Assembly: GCA_021324395.1 (NCBI GenBank)
Contig: JAJPJG010000011.1
Location: 124,001 to 188,000, forward strand
DNA: 64,000 bases
Source: Spartobacteria bacterium
GTDB lineage: Bacteria; Verrucomicrobiota; Verrucomicrobiia; Chthoniobacterales; Chthoniobacteraceae
Direction: 5' to 3'
Made by a program: the position numbers and the translations under genes. The notes under the pieces are model-generated. The model was not told where the DNA came from. It saw only the letters and a list, made by a program, of their open reading frames with translations, and searched no databases. Shown piece after piece: positions 1 to 9,264 of the stretch. Every line of letters begins with the position of its first letter. The first letter of the stretch is position 1.

Positions 1-1
1 T

Positions 2-1354
2 TTGTGGAGCCCGGGATTTTTTCACATGGACATGAGCGAGCACGGAAACGCGACGCTGATCGCATCGACCGAAAGCTGGGAATCCATCGACGCGCTCACG
101 CCTGCGGAGGCGCAGGAAGTCGAGCACCAGCGCCGCAAACGCCTGCTCGATGACTCCGCGCCCAATGGCTGCGAAGGCGTCGCGGCCGAGCTCGTGTTCG
201 CCGCGGACCAATTCATCATCACGCCCGCGGGCCGTGCCGAGGAAGCCGCGCGGGCGCATGCGGCGGGCGATGAAGTGCGCACGGTGATTGCCGGTTATCA
301 TTGGTTCACCGACTGGGGCCGCGATACGATGATTTCGCTCGAAGGCCTGACGCTTTGCACCGGACGGCATCGCGAGGCGGGCTACATTTTGCGCACGTTC
401 GCGCACTATGTTCGCGACGGATTGATCCCGAACATGTTTCCGGATGGCGAAAAGGAGGGGCTTTATCACACCGCTGACGCAACGCTTTGGTTCTTCCATG
501 CGCTGCAAAGTTACCTGCACCACACGAATGACCGCGCCACGCTGCGGTTGCTGCTGCCGACGATGCGCGACATCGTAGAGCACCATTTGCGCGGCACACA
601 TTTTAACATTCACGTCGATCCCGCCGACGGATTGCTTTACCAGGGCCAGGAGGGCTACCAGCTCACGTGGATGGACGCAAAAATGGGCGATTGGGTTGTG
701 ACGCCGCGCCGGGGAAAAGCAGTCGAAATCAACGCGCTTTGGTTCAATGCGCTCATGCTGCTCGCCGGCTGGCTGCGCGAGGAAAACGAAACGTCCGCCG
801 CGGACTGCTATGTTCAGCATGCGCAAAAGGCCATGCGGTCGTTTAACGAGCGGTTTTGGATCGGCGACGCCGGATATTTGTTCGACGTCATCGATTGCCC
901 CGACGGCAACAACGATCCGGCGTGCCGCCCGAATCAAGTCTTCGCCATTTCACTCGATCATCCGGTGCTGGCGCGCGAGCGCTGGGAGTCGGTGCTAAAC
1001 GTCGTGAAAAACCAATTGCTGACACCGTTCGGGCTGCGCTCCCTTTCGCGCGAGCATCCCGATTACAAACCGAATTACCATGGCGATCTCCGCACGCGCG
1101 ACGCGGCTTATCACCAGGGCACGGTCTGGGCGTGGCTGATCGGCCCGTTCATCGACGCGTGGCTGAAGCTGCATCCCGACGACAAAAAAGGCGCGCGCAT
1201 TTTTCTCGAGGATTTTCCGCGGCATCTCGGCGAAGCCGGCATCGGCACGATCAGCGAAGTGTTCGACGCGGAAAGCCCGTTCACCGCGCGCGGCTGCATT
1301 GCGCAGGCATGGAGCGTTGCAGAAGTGCTGCGGTGCTGGATCAAGACGGCTTAA
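2..1354 (+). CDS. glycogen debranching enzyme, C-terminal part (5' end outside window)
   Basis: The reading frame is open from the first bases of the window, so the N-terminal part of the gene is missing and the TTG at position 2 is not a convincing start. The 450 visible residues match the GDE_C (amylo-alpha-1,6-glucosidase) family, an (alpha/alpha)6 barrel that removes alpha-1,6 branches of glycogen. Recognisable segments are GYHWFTDWGRDTMIS near residue 98 (the acidic W-G-R-D block of the active site), G-L-I-P-N-M-F-P-D-G, the T-A-D-A-T-L-W-F segment, and Y-H-Q-G-T-V-W-A-W near the C-terminus. The protein probably acts in the cytoplasm on stored glycogen. The family call is firm; the exact substrate is inferred. 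Confidence 0.88.
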   Translation: MWSPGFFHMDMSEHGNATLIASTESWESIDALTPAEAQEVEHQRRKRLLDDSAPNGCEGVAAELVFAADQFIITPAGRAEEAARAHAAGDEVRTVIAGYHWFTDWGRDTMISLEGLTLCTGRHREAGYILRTFAHYVRDGLIPNMFPDGEKEGLYHTADATLWFFHALQSYLHHTNDRATLRLLLPTMRDIVEHHLRGTHFNIHVDPADGLLYQGQEGYQLTWMDAKMGDWVVTPRRGKAVEINALWFNALMLLAGWLREENETSAADCYVQHAQKAMRSFNERFWIGDAGYLFDVIDCPDGNNDPACRPNQVFAISLDHPVLARERWESVLNVVKNQLLTPFGLRSLSREHPDYKPNYHGDLRTRDAAYHQGTVWAWLIGPFIDAWLKLHPDDKKGARIFLEDFPRHLGEAGIGTISEVFDAESPFTARGCIAQAWSVAEVLRCWIKTA

Positions 1355-1359
1355 CCCTT

Positions 1360-1384
1360 GCAGATTTCAGATTGCAGATTGCGG
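1360..1384. repeat. AATCTGC-type intergenic repeat, copy 1
   Basis: Directly after the debranching enzyme stop codon the words GCAGATT, TCAGATT and GCAGATT follow each other without a gap. The same seven-base words, on either strand, recur at 52213-52243, 52278-52315, 59718-59748 and 59778-59813, always at a gene end. The function is unknown; a short dispersed or slippage-generated repeat family is the simplest reading. Confidence 0.6.
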
Positions 1385-1428
1385 ACGGTTGAGGCATAGT
1401 CCGCGCCCACTTTTTAAATCTCCATTTT

Positions 1429-1584
1429 ATGTCTCAACATCGCAGTCTCAAAGGCGCCAGCACCATCGCGGCAAAACGCAACGTCCTCAAACGCTTCGAG
1501 CGCGTCGAGTTGCTCAAGAAGCGCGGCCAGTTCAAGGAGGGCGATAAAGTGATCGGCCTGCGCAAGACCAAGCCGGACGCCTAA
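1429..1584 (+). CDS. small basic protein of the Chlamydiae-Verrucomicrobia-Planctomycetes type
   Basis: This 51-residue gene is very rich in Lys and Arg (R-S-L-K-G near the N-terminus, A-A-K-R-N-V-L-K-R-F-E-R, L-R-K-T-K at the end). It matches my memory of the conserved small basic protein family of the PVC superphylum, which has no firmly known role; its charge suggests RNA or ribosome association. The ATG at 1429 is the only sensible start, and the frame ends with TAA at 1582. It stands alone, 75 bases after the debranching enzyme and 61 before the next probable start. It is the best single taxonomic marker in the window. Confidence 0.85.
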   Translation: MSQHRSLKGASTIAAKRNVLKRFERVELLKKRGQFKEGDKVIGLRKTKPDA

Positions 1585-1597
1585 GCGCGCCAATTAA

Positions 1598-1614
1598 GCC
1601 GTCCGCACGACGGC
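1598..1614 (+). terminator. hairpin after the small basic protein gene (weak terminator candidate)
   Basis: GCCGTC (1598-1603) and GACGGC (1609-1614) form a perfect six-base stem with a CGCAC loop, 13 bases after the stop codon. There is no T-run behind it (CTTACTTCG follows), so it may be a weak or factor-dependent terminator, or an mRNA-stabilising hairpin. Confidence 0.35.
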
Positions 1615-1645
1615 CTTACTTCGCGTGTCCATCGAATCGTATTTG

Positions 1646-3163
1646 ATGGACACAACACCCTATTGGTTCGACACCGCGCCGATCCGGGAATTTCCGAAAC
1701 TGGAGCGCGATCTGGAAGTGGATGTGGCGGTGATCGGCGGCGGGATCACAGGCATCACTGCGGCTTATCTGCTGCAGCAAAGCGGCGCTTCGGTGGCGCT
1801 GCTGGAGCGCGAGCAATTCGTCTCGCGCGACACGGGCCATACCACGGCGCATTTAACTTATGTGACCGACGTGCGACTGTCGGAACTCGTGCGCAATTTC
1901 GGCGAAAATCACGCGCAGGCGGCATGGGATGCGGGTTTGGCGGCGATTCAGCAGATTCAGGAGAACGTCAAAACGGAAGCCATCGCCTGCGAACTCGTAT
2001 CGGTGCCCGGCTATTTGCATGCTCCGGCCAATGCGGCCGACGCGGACGAAATCGAGCGTCTGAAACGCGACGCGGAGCTGGCTGCGCAATTCGGTTTCGA
2101 CGCCAGGTTTCTCGACCAGGTTCCGTATGTGAAAGCACCGGGCGTGCGTTTCGCGAACCAGGCCAAGTTTCATCCACGAAAATATCTCGCCGCCCTGCTC
2201 GAAATTATCGCGGCCAAAGGCGCCCACGTCTTTGCACAAAGCGACGTGCAGGAAATCACCGACGAGCCTTTGTCGGTAAACGCGAACGGCCATTCGATCC
2301 GCGCGAAATTCGTGGTCATCGCGACGCACGTTCCGCTCCAGGGCGTTACCGGCACCGTGAGCGCCGCGCTTTTCCAAACCAAGCTCGCGCCTTATTCCAC
2401 CTATGTGGTCGGCGCTAAAATTCCGCGCGGCTCGGTGCCGGAGGCTTCGTTTTGGGATACCTCAGACCCGTATGATTATTTGCGCATCGATGCGCACGAC
2501 GATCACGACTACGCGATTTACGGCGGCGAGGATCACAAGACGGGACAGGGTGGCGATGCCGGGCAACATTTCGCGAAGCTCGAAAAAAAGCTGATGGAGC
2601 TGATCCCGCACGCGCAAATCGATCACCGCTGGAGCGGCCAGGTTATCGAGACCAACGACGGTCTGCCCTTCATCGGCGAGACGGCGCCGCGGCAATTCGT
2701 CGCCACGGGCTTTGCCGGCAATGGCATGACGTTCGGCACGCTCGCGGCGATGATGGCGCGGGATGCATTCGCAGGCGTGCAGAATCCGTGGCGCGAACTT
2801 TTCGACGTGCACCGGAAAAAACTGCACGGCGGCACGTGGGATTACCTGCGCGAGAACAAGGACTATCCGTTTTATTTCCTCAAAGACCGGCTCGCGCGCG
2901 CGGAGGCCGAATCGCTCGAGAGCATCCGCCATGGCGAGGGAAAAATCATCAAGCTCCACGGCGAACGCGTCGCGGCGTTTCGCGATGAAAACGGCGCGCT
3001 CTCGCTGAAGTCGGCGATTTGCCCGCACATGGGCTGCATCGTGCATTGGAATGAAGCGGAGCGGACCTGGGATTGCCCGTGTCATGGCTCGCGATTCAAA
3101 GCCAATGGCGACGTCATCGCCGGCCCGGCGGAGAAAGGCCTCGCCGAGCCGAAGGAGCGTTAG
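1646..3163 (+). CDS. FAD-dependent oxidoreductase with C-terminal Rieske [2Fe-2S] domain
   Basis: The product (505 residues from the ATG at 1646) has an N-terminal Rossmann motif V-A-V-I-G-G-G-I-T-G near residue 28, followed by E-R-E, as in DAO-type flavoproteins. Its middle contains the F-I-G-E-T ... T-G-F-A-G-N-G-M-T-F-G block typical of the substrate/FAD domain. The last ~90 residues are a Rieske domain with box 1 C-P-H-M-G-C and box 2 C-P-C-H-G-S. Such fusions carry electrons between a flavin site and an iron-sulphur cluster; the substrate is not evident. A GTG at 1625 gives seven more residues and cannot be excluded. The next gene encodes a relative without the Rieske part and starts 9 bases after this stop, so the two are probably cotranscribed. 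Confidence 0.88.
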   Translation: MDTTPYWFDTAPIREFPKLERDLEVDVAVIGGGITGITAAYLLQQSGASVALLEREQFVSRDTGHTTAHLTYVTDVRLSELVRNFGENHAQAAWDAGLAAIQQIQENVKTEAIACELVSVPGYLHAPANAADADEIERLKRDAELAAQFGFDARFLDQVPYVKAPGVRFANQAKFHPRKYLAALLEIIAAKGAHVFAQSDVQEITDEPLSVNANGHSIRAKFVVIATHVPLQGVTGTVSAALFQTKLAPYSTYVVGAKIPRGSVPEASFWDTSDPYDYLRIDAHDDHDYAIYGGEDHKTGQGGDAGQHFAKLEKKLMELIPHAQIDHRWSGQVIETNDGLPFIGETAPRQFVATGFAGNGMTFGTLAAMMARDAFAGVQNPWRELFDVHRKKLHGGTWDYLRENKDYPFYFLKDRLARAEAESLESIRHGEGKIIKLHGERVAAFRDENGALSLKSAICPHMGCIVHWNEAERTWDCPCHGSRFKANGDVIAGPAEKGLAEPKER

Positions 3164-3172
3164 CGCGCCGGC

Positions 3173-4375
3173 ATGGATTTAAAATCCGGCGAAACGATCT
3201 GGCAGCTCAAAGACGGCCCACCGCGCAAATATCCCCCGCTCACGGAAAACATCGACTGCGATGTCGCGATCATCGGCGGCGGCATCACGGGCGCGCTGGT
3301 CGCTTGCGAGCTCACGCGCCATGGCGCGGATTGCGTCATCATCGACAAGCGCGAACCCGGCACCGGCAGCACCTCCGCGAGCACTGCGCTGCTGGTTTAC
3401 GAACTCGACATGCCATTGTGCGAACTCGCCGGGCGCATCGGCGAGCGCAACGCCGCGCAATGTTACCGCGAAAGCGTGGAGGCGATTGGAAAAATCGAGC
3501 GGCTCGCGCAGGAACTCCGCATCGACTGCGATTTCCGCCGGCGCAAAAGCCTCTACCTCGCCGAGCGCGAAAGTGACGTGGCCGATTTGCGGCGCGAATG
3601 CGCGATGCGGCAAAAACACGGCATCGAGGTCGAGATTTGGCGGCGGGAACAAATCGAGCACTGCTTTTCATTCACCCGCCCGGCGGCGCTGATGTCGGGC
3701 GACGCCGCGGAAATCGACATCGCGAAGTTTCATTCGGCACTCCTGGAACAATGCGCCCGCACCGGCGCGCGCATTTTCGCGCAAACCGAAATGGCTCGGC
3801 ACAGCCGCCACAGCGACACGAGCACGTTGGTGACCCAAAACGGCAACCGCATCAACGCCCGCAAAATCGTTTTCGCCACCGGCTACGAATCGGAAAAATA
3901 TCTGCGGCGCAAAATCGGCTCGCTCAAGAGCACGTTCGCCATCGCGACGCAGCCGCTCGCCGATTTCAGCGGATGGCACGAGCGTTGCCTGATCTGGACG
4001 ACGGCGCGGCCTTATCCCTATCTGCGCGCCACCACCGACCACCGCGCGATCATCGGCGGCGAAGACATCGATTTTGAAAACGAAGAACTGCGCGACGCGC
4101 TCCTGCCGCAAAAAACGGAGCGGCTCGCCAAAACCTTCCGCTCGTTTTTTCCGCACATCGATTTCGAGGTCGCGTGCGCGTGGGCGGGGACGTTCGGCGA
4201 GACCGCCGACAGCCTCGCGTGGATCGGCGAACCGCCCGAGTTTCCCGGCGCCTATTTCGCGCTCGGCTACGGCGGCAATGGAATCACCTACGGCATGATC
4301 GCCGCGGAGATCATACGCGACGCCTATTTCGGAAAAACGCATCCCGCCGCGCACCTGTTCGGCTTCAATCGCTGA
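3173..4375 (+). CDS. FAD-dependent oxidoreductase (DAO family), paralogue of the preceding gene
   Basis: The 400-residue product shows the same plan as its neighbour without the Rieske domain: V-A-I-I-G-G-G-I-T-G-A-L-V near residue 30, D-K-R-E at the end of the second beta strand, R-A-T-T-D-H-R-A-I-I-G-G-E-D in the middle, and a C-terminal G-Y-G-G-N-G-I-T-Y-G-M-I-A block that corresponds to G-F-A-G-N-G-M-T-F-G next door. The ATG at 3173 lies 9 bases after the upstream stop. The pair looks like a duplication followed by loss or gain of the Rieske module. The reaction is unknown; glycine oxidase- or sarcosine oxidase-like chemistry is possible but not shown. Confidence 0.82.
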   Translation: MDLKSGETIWQLKDGPPRKYPPLTENIDCDVAIIGGGITGALVACELTRHGADCVIIDKREPGTGSTSASTALLVYELDMPLCELAGRIGERNAAQCYRESVEAIGKIERLAQELRIDCDFRRRKSLYLAERESDVADLRRECAMRQKHGIEVEIWRREQIEHCFSFTRPAALMSGDAAEIDIAKFHSALLEQCARTGARIFAQTEMARHSRHSDTSTLVTQNGNRINARKIVFATGYESEKYLRRKIGSLKSTFAIATQPLADFSGWHERCLIWTTARPYPYLRATTDHRAIIGGEDIDFENEELRDALLPQKTERLAKTFRSFFPHIDFEVACAWAGTFGETADSLAWIGEPPEFPGAYFALGYGGNGITYGMIAAEIIRDAYFGKTHPAAHLFGFNR

Positions 4376-4434
4376 CGATCACCGCGAATTTCTTTGCGAG
4401 TGCAAAACACGCGCGCATAGTATCGCCTCCAGTT

Positions 4435-4508
<74 letters not shown>

Positions 4509-4536
4509 TTTTTCGCGCATCGGCGCGACAACGAAG

Positions 4537-4570
4537 ACGCCTCCAGCGCCCGGGGCGTTTATGTTTTTTT
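4537..4570 (+). terminator. probable terminator of the tRNA transcript
   Basis: ACGCC (4537-4541) pairs with GGCGT (4554-4558), with further C-G pairing possible inside, and a run of seven T follows at 4564-4570 after a five-base gap. It sits 28 bases after the tRNA end and before the kdp operon. Confidence 0.45.
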
Positions 4571-4601
4571 AACGCTTTCCTGCCTTCGTTTAATTAACGC
4601 T
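4569..4601 (+). promoter_or_regulatory. direct repeat TTAACGCT upstream of kdpA, candidate regulator site
   Basis: The octamer TTAACGCT occurs at 4569-4576 and again at 4594-4601, in the only A/T-rich stretch of the 121 bases between the tRNA and kdpA. The start-to-start distance is 25 bases. KdpE-type response regulators bind direct repeats in A/T-rich DNA upstream of kdp operons, so this is a reasonable but unproven KdpE site. Confidence 0.35.
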
Positions 4602-4629
4602 CCGGTTCGCGTTCGCCCATGCTACCTGC

Positions 4630-6408
4630 ATGCACGAACACGATTTCATTCAATTGGCGCTCTACTTCGGCGCGCTGATACTCCTCACGCCGCTGCTCGG
4701 CGGTTTCATGGCGCGAGTGTTCGAGGGCGAAGGCAATTTTCTTTCGCCGGCACTCGGCTGGCTGGAACGGCTGATCTATCGGCTCGGCGGCATCAATGCA
4801 AAGCGCGAGATGACGTGGCTCGGCTATCTCGGCGCGTTGCTCGCGTTCAATTTCGTCGGCTTCGTGGTGACGCTCGCGCAGATGCTCACGCAGGCGTGGC
4901 TGCCGCTGAATCCGCAGCATCTTCCGAACGTGCCTTTTGCGCTCGCGCTGAATACGGCGGTGTCGTTCATGACGAATACCAACTGGCAGGCTTACAGCGG
5001 CGAGGCGACGATGAGTTACCTGACGCAGATGACGGGGCTGGCGGTGCATAATTTCACGAGCGCGGCGACGGGCATCGCCGTGCTGCTCGCGCTGGTGCGC
5101 GGACTCGTGCGCAAGCAGACCGACCGGCTCGGCAATTTCTGGGTCGATCTCACGCGCTCGACGCTTTACGTGCTGCTGCCGCTGTCGTTTGTGTTCGCAC
5201 TCGTGCTCGTCTCGCAGGGCGTGATTCAAAACTTCCGCGCTTATGACACGGCGAAGCTGATCGCGCCTTACACCACGCAAGTCGCGAAGACCGACGCGAG
5301 CGGCCAGCCGGTGAAAGATGCGCAAGGAAATCCGGTGATGGAAACACAGAGCGTCACCGAGCAGACGATCCCGCAAGGTCCGGCCGCGTCGCAGATTGCC
5401 ATCAAGCAATTGGGCACCAACGGCGGCGGATTTTTCGGACAGAACAGCGCGCATCCGTTCGAGAATCCGACGCCGTTGACCAACTTCCTCGAGATGCTCG
5501 CGATCCTGCTGCTGCCGAGCGCGCTCGTTTACACGTTCGGCGTGATGGTGGGCGACAAACGCCAGGGCTGGGCAATCTGGGCGGCGATGCTCGTGCTGCT
5601 GATCGCGGGCTTCGCCGCCTCATGGATGGCCGAGCTGCAGATGAATCCAGTCACGCATCTCGCGGCGTCGATGGAAGGTAAGGAGCAGCGCTTCGGCGTG
5701 ATGAACAGCGTGCTCTGGAGCACTGCAACGACCGCGACCTCCAACGGCTCGGTGAATGCAATGCACGATTCGCTTTCGCCCATCGCCGGACTCATCGCGA
5801 TGCTCAACATCCAGATCGGCGAAATCATTTTCGGCGGCATTGGCTGCGGCATGTATGGCATGCTGATGTTCGTCATCCTGACGGTATTCATCGCGGGGTT
5901 GATGGTCGGGCGAACGCCGGAATATCTCGGCAAAAAAATCGAAGCGCCGGAAATCCGCTGGGCGATCGTCGCGATCCTCGCGCCGTGTGTGTTGATCCTC
6001 GCAGGCGCGGCCATCGGTGTCGTTGGGCCGGCCGGCGTGGCGAGCCTGAACAACAGCGGCCCGCACGGTCTCGGTGAAATTCTTTACGCGTTCAGCAGCG
6101 CGGCGGGAAACAACGGCAGCGCGTTCGCAGGCCTCAACGCCAATACGAACTTCTACAACTACGCGCTGGCGATCTGCATGTTTTTCGGGCGCTTTCTCAT
6201 CATCCTGCCCGTGCTCGCCATTGCAGGCAGCATGGCCAAAAAGAAAATCGCACCGCCAAGCGCCGGCACATTTCCCACTACCGGCCCGACATTCAGCCTG
6301 CTGCTCGTCGGCGTCATTCTCATCGTCGCTGGACTCACCTTTTTTCCGGTCCTTTCACTCGGCCCGATCGTCGAGCACTTCCTGATGCTCGCCGGCCGCA
6401 CTTTCTAA
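4630..6408 (+). CDS. kdpA: K+-transporting ATPase subunit A (pore subunit)
   Basis: The 592-residue product is the KdpA subunit, a multi-pass inner-membrane protein of the K+ channel superfamily that selects and passes K+ in the KdpFABC pump. All four filter-type segments are visible: [37 protein letters not shown], and [11 protein letters not shown]. It is slightly longer than the usual ~560 residues, partly because of a polar loop around residues 215-245. The ATG at 4630 begins M-H-E-H-D-F. It opens the kdp operon and is followed after 7 bases by kdpB. I could not find a KdpF-like peptide in front of it. Confidence 0.97.
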   Translation: MHEHDFIQLALYFGALILLTPLLGGFMARVFEGEGNFLSPALGWLERLIYRLGGINAKREMTWLGYLGALLAFNFVGFVVTLAQMLTQAWLPLNPQHLPNVPFALALNTAVSFMTNTNWQAYSGEATMSYLTQMTGLAVHNFTSAATGIAVLLALVRGLVRKQTDRLGNFWVDLTRSTLYVLLPLSFVFALVLVSQGVIQNFRAYDTAKLIAPYTTQVAKTDASGQPVKDAQGNPVMETQSVTEQTIPQGPAASQIAIKQLGTNGGGFFGQNSAHPFENPTPLTNFLEMLAILLLPSALVYTFGVMVGDKRQGWAIWAAMLVLLIAGFAASWMAELQMNPVTHLAASMEGKEQRFGVMNSVLWSTATTATSNGSVNAMHDSLSPIAGLIAMLNIQIGEIIFGGIGCGMYGMLMFVILTVFIAGLMVGRTPEYLGKKIEAPEIRWAIVAILAPCVLILAGAAIGVVGPAGVASLNNSGPHGLGEILYAFSSAAGNNGSAFAGLNANTNFYNYALAICMFFGRFLIILPVLAIAGSMAKKKIAPPSAGTFPTTGPTFSLLLVGVILIVAGLTFFPVLSLGPIVEHFLMLAGRTF

Positions 6409-6415
6409 AAATCAC

Positions 6416-8494
6416 ATGAGCACCAAATCGCAATCCTCGATCTTCGATCCCGCGCTGCTGCAGCCCGCGCTGGTCGATTCCTTCAAAAAACTCGATCCGC
6501 GCGTGCAGTGGAAAAACCCGGTGATGTTCGTTGTCTTCATCGGCTCGATCGTCACCTCGATCATCACGTTCGCGCACTTCAGCGGCTTTTATTTTCAGCT
6601 GACGGTCTGGCTCTGGTTCACAGTTCTCTTTGCGAATTTCGCCGAGGCAATGGCCGAGGGCCGCGGCAAGGCGCAAGCCGCGACGTTGCGGAAAATGCGC
6701 ACGCATACGATGGCGCGACGGCTCATGAACGAACGCGAGGAAAGTGTGACCGCGAGCGAATTGAAAAAGGGCGATCTCGTCGTGTGCGAAGCAGGCGATG
6801 CGATTCCGGGCGACGGCGAAGTGATCGAAGGCATCGCAAGCGTGGATGAATCGGCGATTACCGGCGAATCCGCTCCGGTCATTCGCGAGAGCGGCGGCGA
6901 CCGCAGCGCCGTCACCGGCGGCACGCGCGTCATCAGCGACCGCATTGTCGTGCGCATCACGAGCGAGCAGGGAAACACATTCATCGATCGCATGATCGCA
7001 ATGGTCGAAGGCGCGCGCCGTCAAAAAACACCGAACGAAATCGCGCTCGGCATCCTGTTGGTTAGCCTCACGGCGCTGTTCATTCTCGCGGTGTTCACGC
7101 TGCCGGCGTTCGCGCATTACAGCGAAAAAGCGGCGAATCAAAACGCCGTCGTGGATGTCTCGCTGCCGGTGTTGATTGCGCTGCTGGTTTGTTTGATCCC
7201 GACGACGATCGGCGGTCTGCTCAGCGCGATCGGCATCAGCGGCATTGACAGGCTCGTGCGCCGAAATGTGCTCGCAACCAGCGGGCGCGCGGTCGAGGCC
7301 GCAGGCGATATCGACGTGCTGCTGCTCGATAAAACCGGAACGATCACGATGGGCAATCGCATGGCCGTCGCATTCATTCCCGCGCCGGGTGTGACAGAGG
7401 CCGAACTCGCCGATTCGGCGCAGCTCGCGTCGCTCGCCGACGAAACGCCGGAAGGCCGTAGCATCGTGGTTTTGGCAAAGGAAAAATATGCGTTGCGCGG
7501 TCGCGAAGTCGCCGAGCCGCACGCGCAGTTCGTTCCATTCACCGCACAGACGCGCATGAGCGGCGTCGATTTTCCAGCGAATGGACAGGCCGCGCGCTCG
7601 ATTCGCAAAGGCGCGGCGCAGGCGGTGCAAAATTACGTCGAGACACTCGGCGGAAGTTATCCAGCCGAAGTCGCGCGAACGGTGGACGATATTTCCAAGC
7701 GCGGCGGCACACCGCTCGTCGTCGCCGAGGGCCGGCAAACACTTGGCGTGATCGAATTGAAGGACATCGTGAAAGGCGGCATCAAGGAACGTTTCGCGCA
7801 GCTTCGCAAAATGGGAATTCGCACCGTGATGATCACCGGCGACAACCCGCTCACCGCCGGCGCGATTGCAGCCGAGGCGGGCGTGGACGATTTCATGGCA
7901 CAGGCAACGCCGGAGGATAAACTGCGGCGCATTCGCGACGAACAGGCGCAGGGCCGGCTCGTTGCGATGACGGGCGACGGCACCAATGACGCGCCCGCCT
8001 TGGCGCAGGCGGATGTCGGCGTCGCGATGAATACCGGCACGCAAGCCGCGCGCGAAGCCGGCAACATGGTGGACCTCGACAGCAACCCGACGAAGCTCAT
8101 CGAGATCGTCGAAATCGGCAAACAACTGCTGATGACACGTGGCGCGTTGACGACCTTCAGCATCGCGAACGATGTCGCGAAATATTTTGCGATTCTGCCC
8201 GCGATGTTCGGCCTGCTTTACGCCATCTCCGGCAGCACTCATGGCCCGCTCGCGGCATTGAACATCATGCGCCTGCACTCGCCTGCGAGCGCCATTTTGA
8301 GCGCGGTCATTTTCAATGCGCTCATCATCATCGCGCTCATTCCGCTCGCGCTCGCCGGCGTGAAATATCGCGCAGTCGGCGCAGCACAAGTGCTCACGCA
8401 AAACCTCCTCGTTTACGGCGTCGGCGGCATCGTCGCGCCATTCATCGGCATCAAGGCCATCGACATCGCGCTCGTCGCGCTCCACCTCGTATGA
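6416..8494 (+). CDS. kdpB: K+-transporting ATPase subunit B (P-type ATPase)
   Basis: The 692-residue catalytic subunit of the Kdp pump hydrolyses ATP through an aspartyl-phosphate. Diagnostic motifs are T-G-E-S in the actuator domain, the phosphorylation motif D-K-T-G-T-I-T, K-G-A (here S-I-R-K-G-A), [10 protein letters not shown], and the hinge motif [11 protein letters not shown]. Length and motif order are normal for KdpB. The gene starts 7 bases after kdpA, and its stop TGA overlaps the ATG of the following small gene in an ATGA junction, indicating translational coupling. Confidence 0.97.
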   Translation: MSTKSQSSIFDPALLQPALVDSFKKLDPRVQWKNPVMFVVFIGSIVTSIITFAHFSGFYFQLTVWLWFTVLFANFAEAMAEGRGKAQAATLRKMRTHTMARRLMNEREESVTASELKKGDLVVCEAGDAIPGDGEVIEGIASVDESAITGESAPVIRESGGDRSAVTGGTRVISDRIVVRITSEQGNTFIDRMIAMVEGARRQKTPNEIALGILLVSLTALFILAVFTLPAFAHYSEKAANQNAVVDVSLPVLIALLVCLIPTTIGGLLSAIGISGIDRLVRRNVLATSGRAVEAAGDIDVLLLDKTGTITMGNRMAVAFIPAPGVTEAELADSAQLASLADETPEGRSIVVLAKEKYALRGREVAEPHAQFVPFTAQTRMSGVDFPANGQAARSIRKGAAQAVQNYVETLGGSYPAEVARTVDDISKRGGTPLVVAEGRQTLGVIELKDIVKGGIKERFAQLRKMGIRTVMITGDNPLTAGAIAAEAGVDDFMAQATPEDKLRRIRDEQAQGRLVAMTGDGTNDAPALAQADVGVAMNTGTQAAREAGNMVDLDSNPTKLIEIVEIGKQLLMTRGALTTFSIANDVAKYFAILPAMFGLLYAISGSTHGPLAALNIMRLHSPASAILSAVIFNALIIIALIPLALAGVKYRAVGAAQVLTQNLLVYGVGGIVAPFIGIKAIDIALVALHLV

Positions 8495-8724
8495 TTTGGA
8501 AAAAGAAGAAATCTGACAAAACACTCGTGTTCGTTTTCGTGCCGGTTGACCGCGACGGAGACGATTTCCAAGAGCGGTTGCGCGGATGCATCGCCGCATT
8601 CAATGACGCGCAACCGGAAGCTCCGCCAACAGAATGCGTGAACAAATCGCAAAAGGAGAAGATGCCGTTCTGGACGTGGTTTCTGCCAAATCCGCTGCCG
8701 CAACCGACTGACGAAAAAATATGA
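8491..8724 (+). CDS. unknown 77-residue protein inserted between kdpB and kdpC
   Basis: I do not recognise this protein. It is joined to kdpB by an ATGA overlap at 8491-8494 and to kdpC by another at 8721-8724, so it fits the operon exactly and is very likely translated. The N-terminus is basic (W-K-K-K-K-S-D-K), followed by a hydrophobic strand L-V-F-V-F-V-P-V, an acidic/amphipathic stretch, and a Trp/Pro-rich end ([15 protein letters not shown]). There is no clear membrane helix. Canonical kdp operons run kdpA-kdpB-kdpC without such a gene. It could be an accessory or regulatory subunit of the pump; this is inference from position only. Confidence 0.7.
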   Translation: MIWKKKKSDKTLVFVFVPVDRDGDDFQERLRGCIAAFNDAQPEAPPTECVNKSQKEKMPFWTWFLPNPLPQPTDEKI

Positions 8725-9260
8725 AAACAACGATCCAATCCATTCGCTTCGTGATCATTTTTACGGTGCTCACCGGAGTGATTTATCCGCTGGCCGTCAC
8801 TGCCGTTTCAAAGTCGCTCTTTGCAAAAAAAGCGAACGGCTCGCTCATCGTCAGCGGCGACAAAATCGTCGGCTCGGAATTGCTCGCGCAGAAATTTCAA
8901 TCCGCGAAATATTTCTGGCCGCGTCCGTCTGCAGCGGATTACGCGACCGTCGCCAGCGGCGCGAGTAACAAAGGCCCGACGAGTGCCGATCTTGCAAAAG
9001 CCATCGATGCGAATCGTGCGACGTTTGGTGATGATGCGCCCGCCGATTTGCTTACCGCGAGCGCGAGCGGCCTCGACCCGCACATCAGCCCGGAAGCCGC
9101 TCTGCAGCAGGTTTCGCGCGTTGCCGATGCACGCAAGCTTTCGCACGATCAGGTGCAAAAACTGGTGCAGAAATTTACCGAAGATTCGCAGCTCGGTTTT
9201 CTCGGCGAACCGCGCGTGAACGTTTTGGCTCTAAACCTTGCGCTGGATGAACTAATGTAA
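8721..9260 (+). CDS. kdpC: K+-transporting ATPase subunit C
   Basis: The 179-residue product matches KdpC: a single N-terminal membrane helix (residues ~9-30, F-V-I-I-F-T-V-L-T-G-V-I-Y-P-L), then the family motifs N-G-S-L-I, G-S-E-L-L-A-Q-K-F, Y-F-W-P-R-P-S-A, A-S-G-L-D-P-H-I-S-P-E-A-A, and a C-terminal V-N-V-L-A-L-N-L-A-L-D. KdpC helps KdpB bind ATP and stabilises the complex. It begins in an ATGA overlap with the small unknown gene and ends 4 bases before kdpD. Confidence 0.96.
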   Translation: MKTTIQSIRFVIIFTVLTGVIYPLAVTAVSKSLFAKKANGSLIVSGDKIVGSELLAQKFQSAKYFWPRPSAADYATVASGASNKGPTSADLAKAIDANRATFGDDAPADLLTASASGLDPHISPEAALQQVSRVADARKLSHDQVQKLVQKFTEDSQLGFLGEPRVNVLALNLALDELM

Positions 9261-9264
9261 ATCC

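Noticed and set aside
6335..8599. 754-residue open frame on the minus strand opposite kdpB
   Set aside because: It is a shadow of the GC-rich kdpB codons; the translation is Arg/Ala/Asp/Glu-rich low-complexity sequence without motifs, while the plus strand encodes a perfect KdpB.
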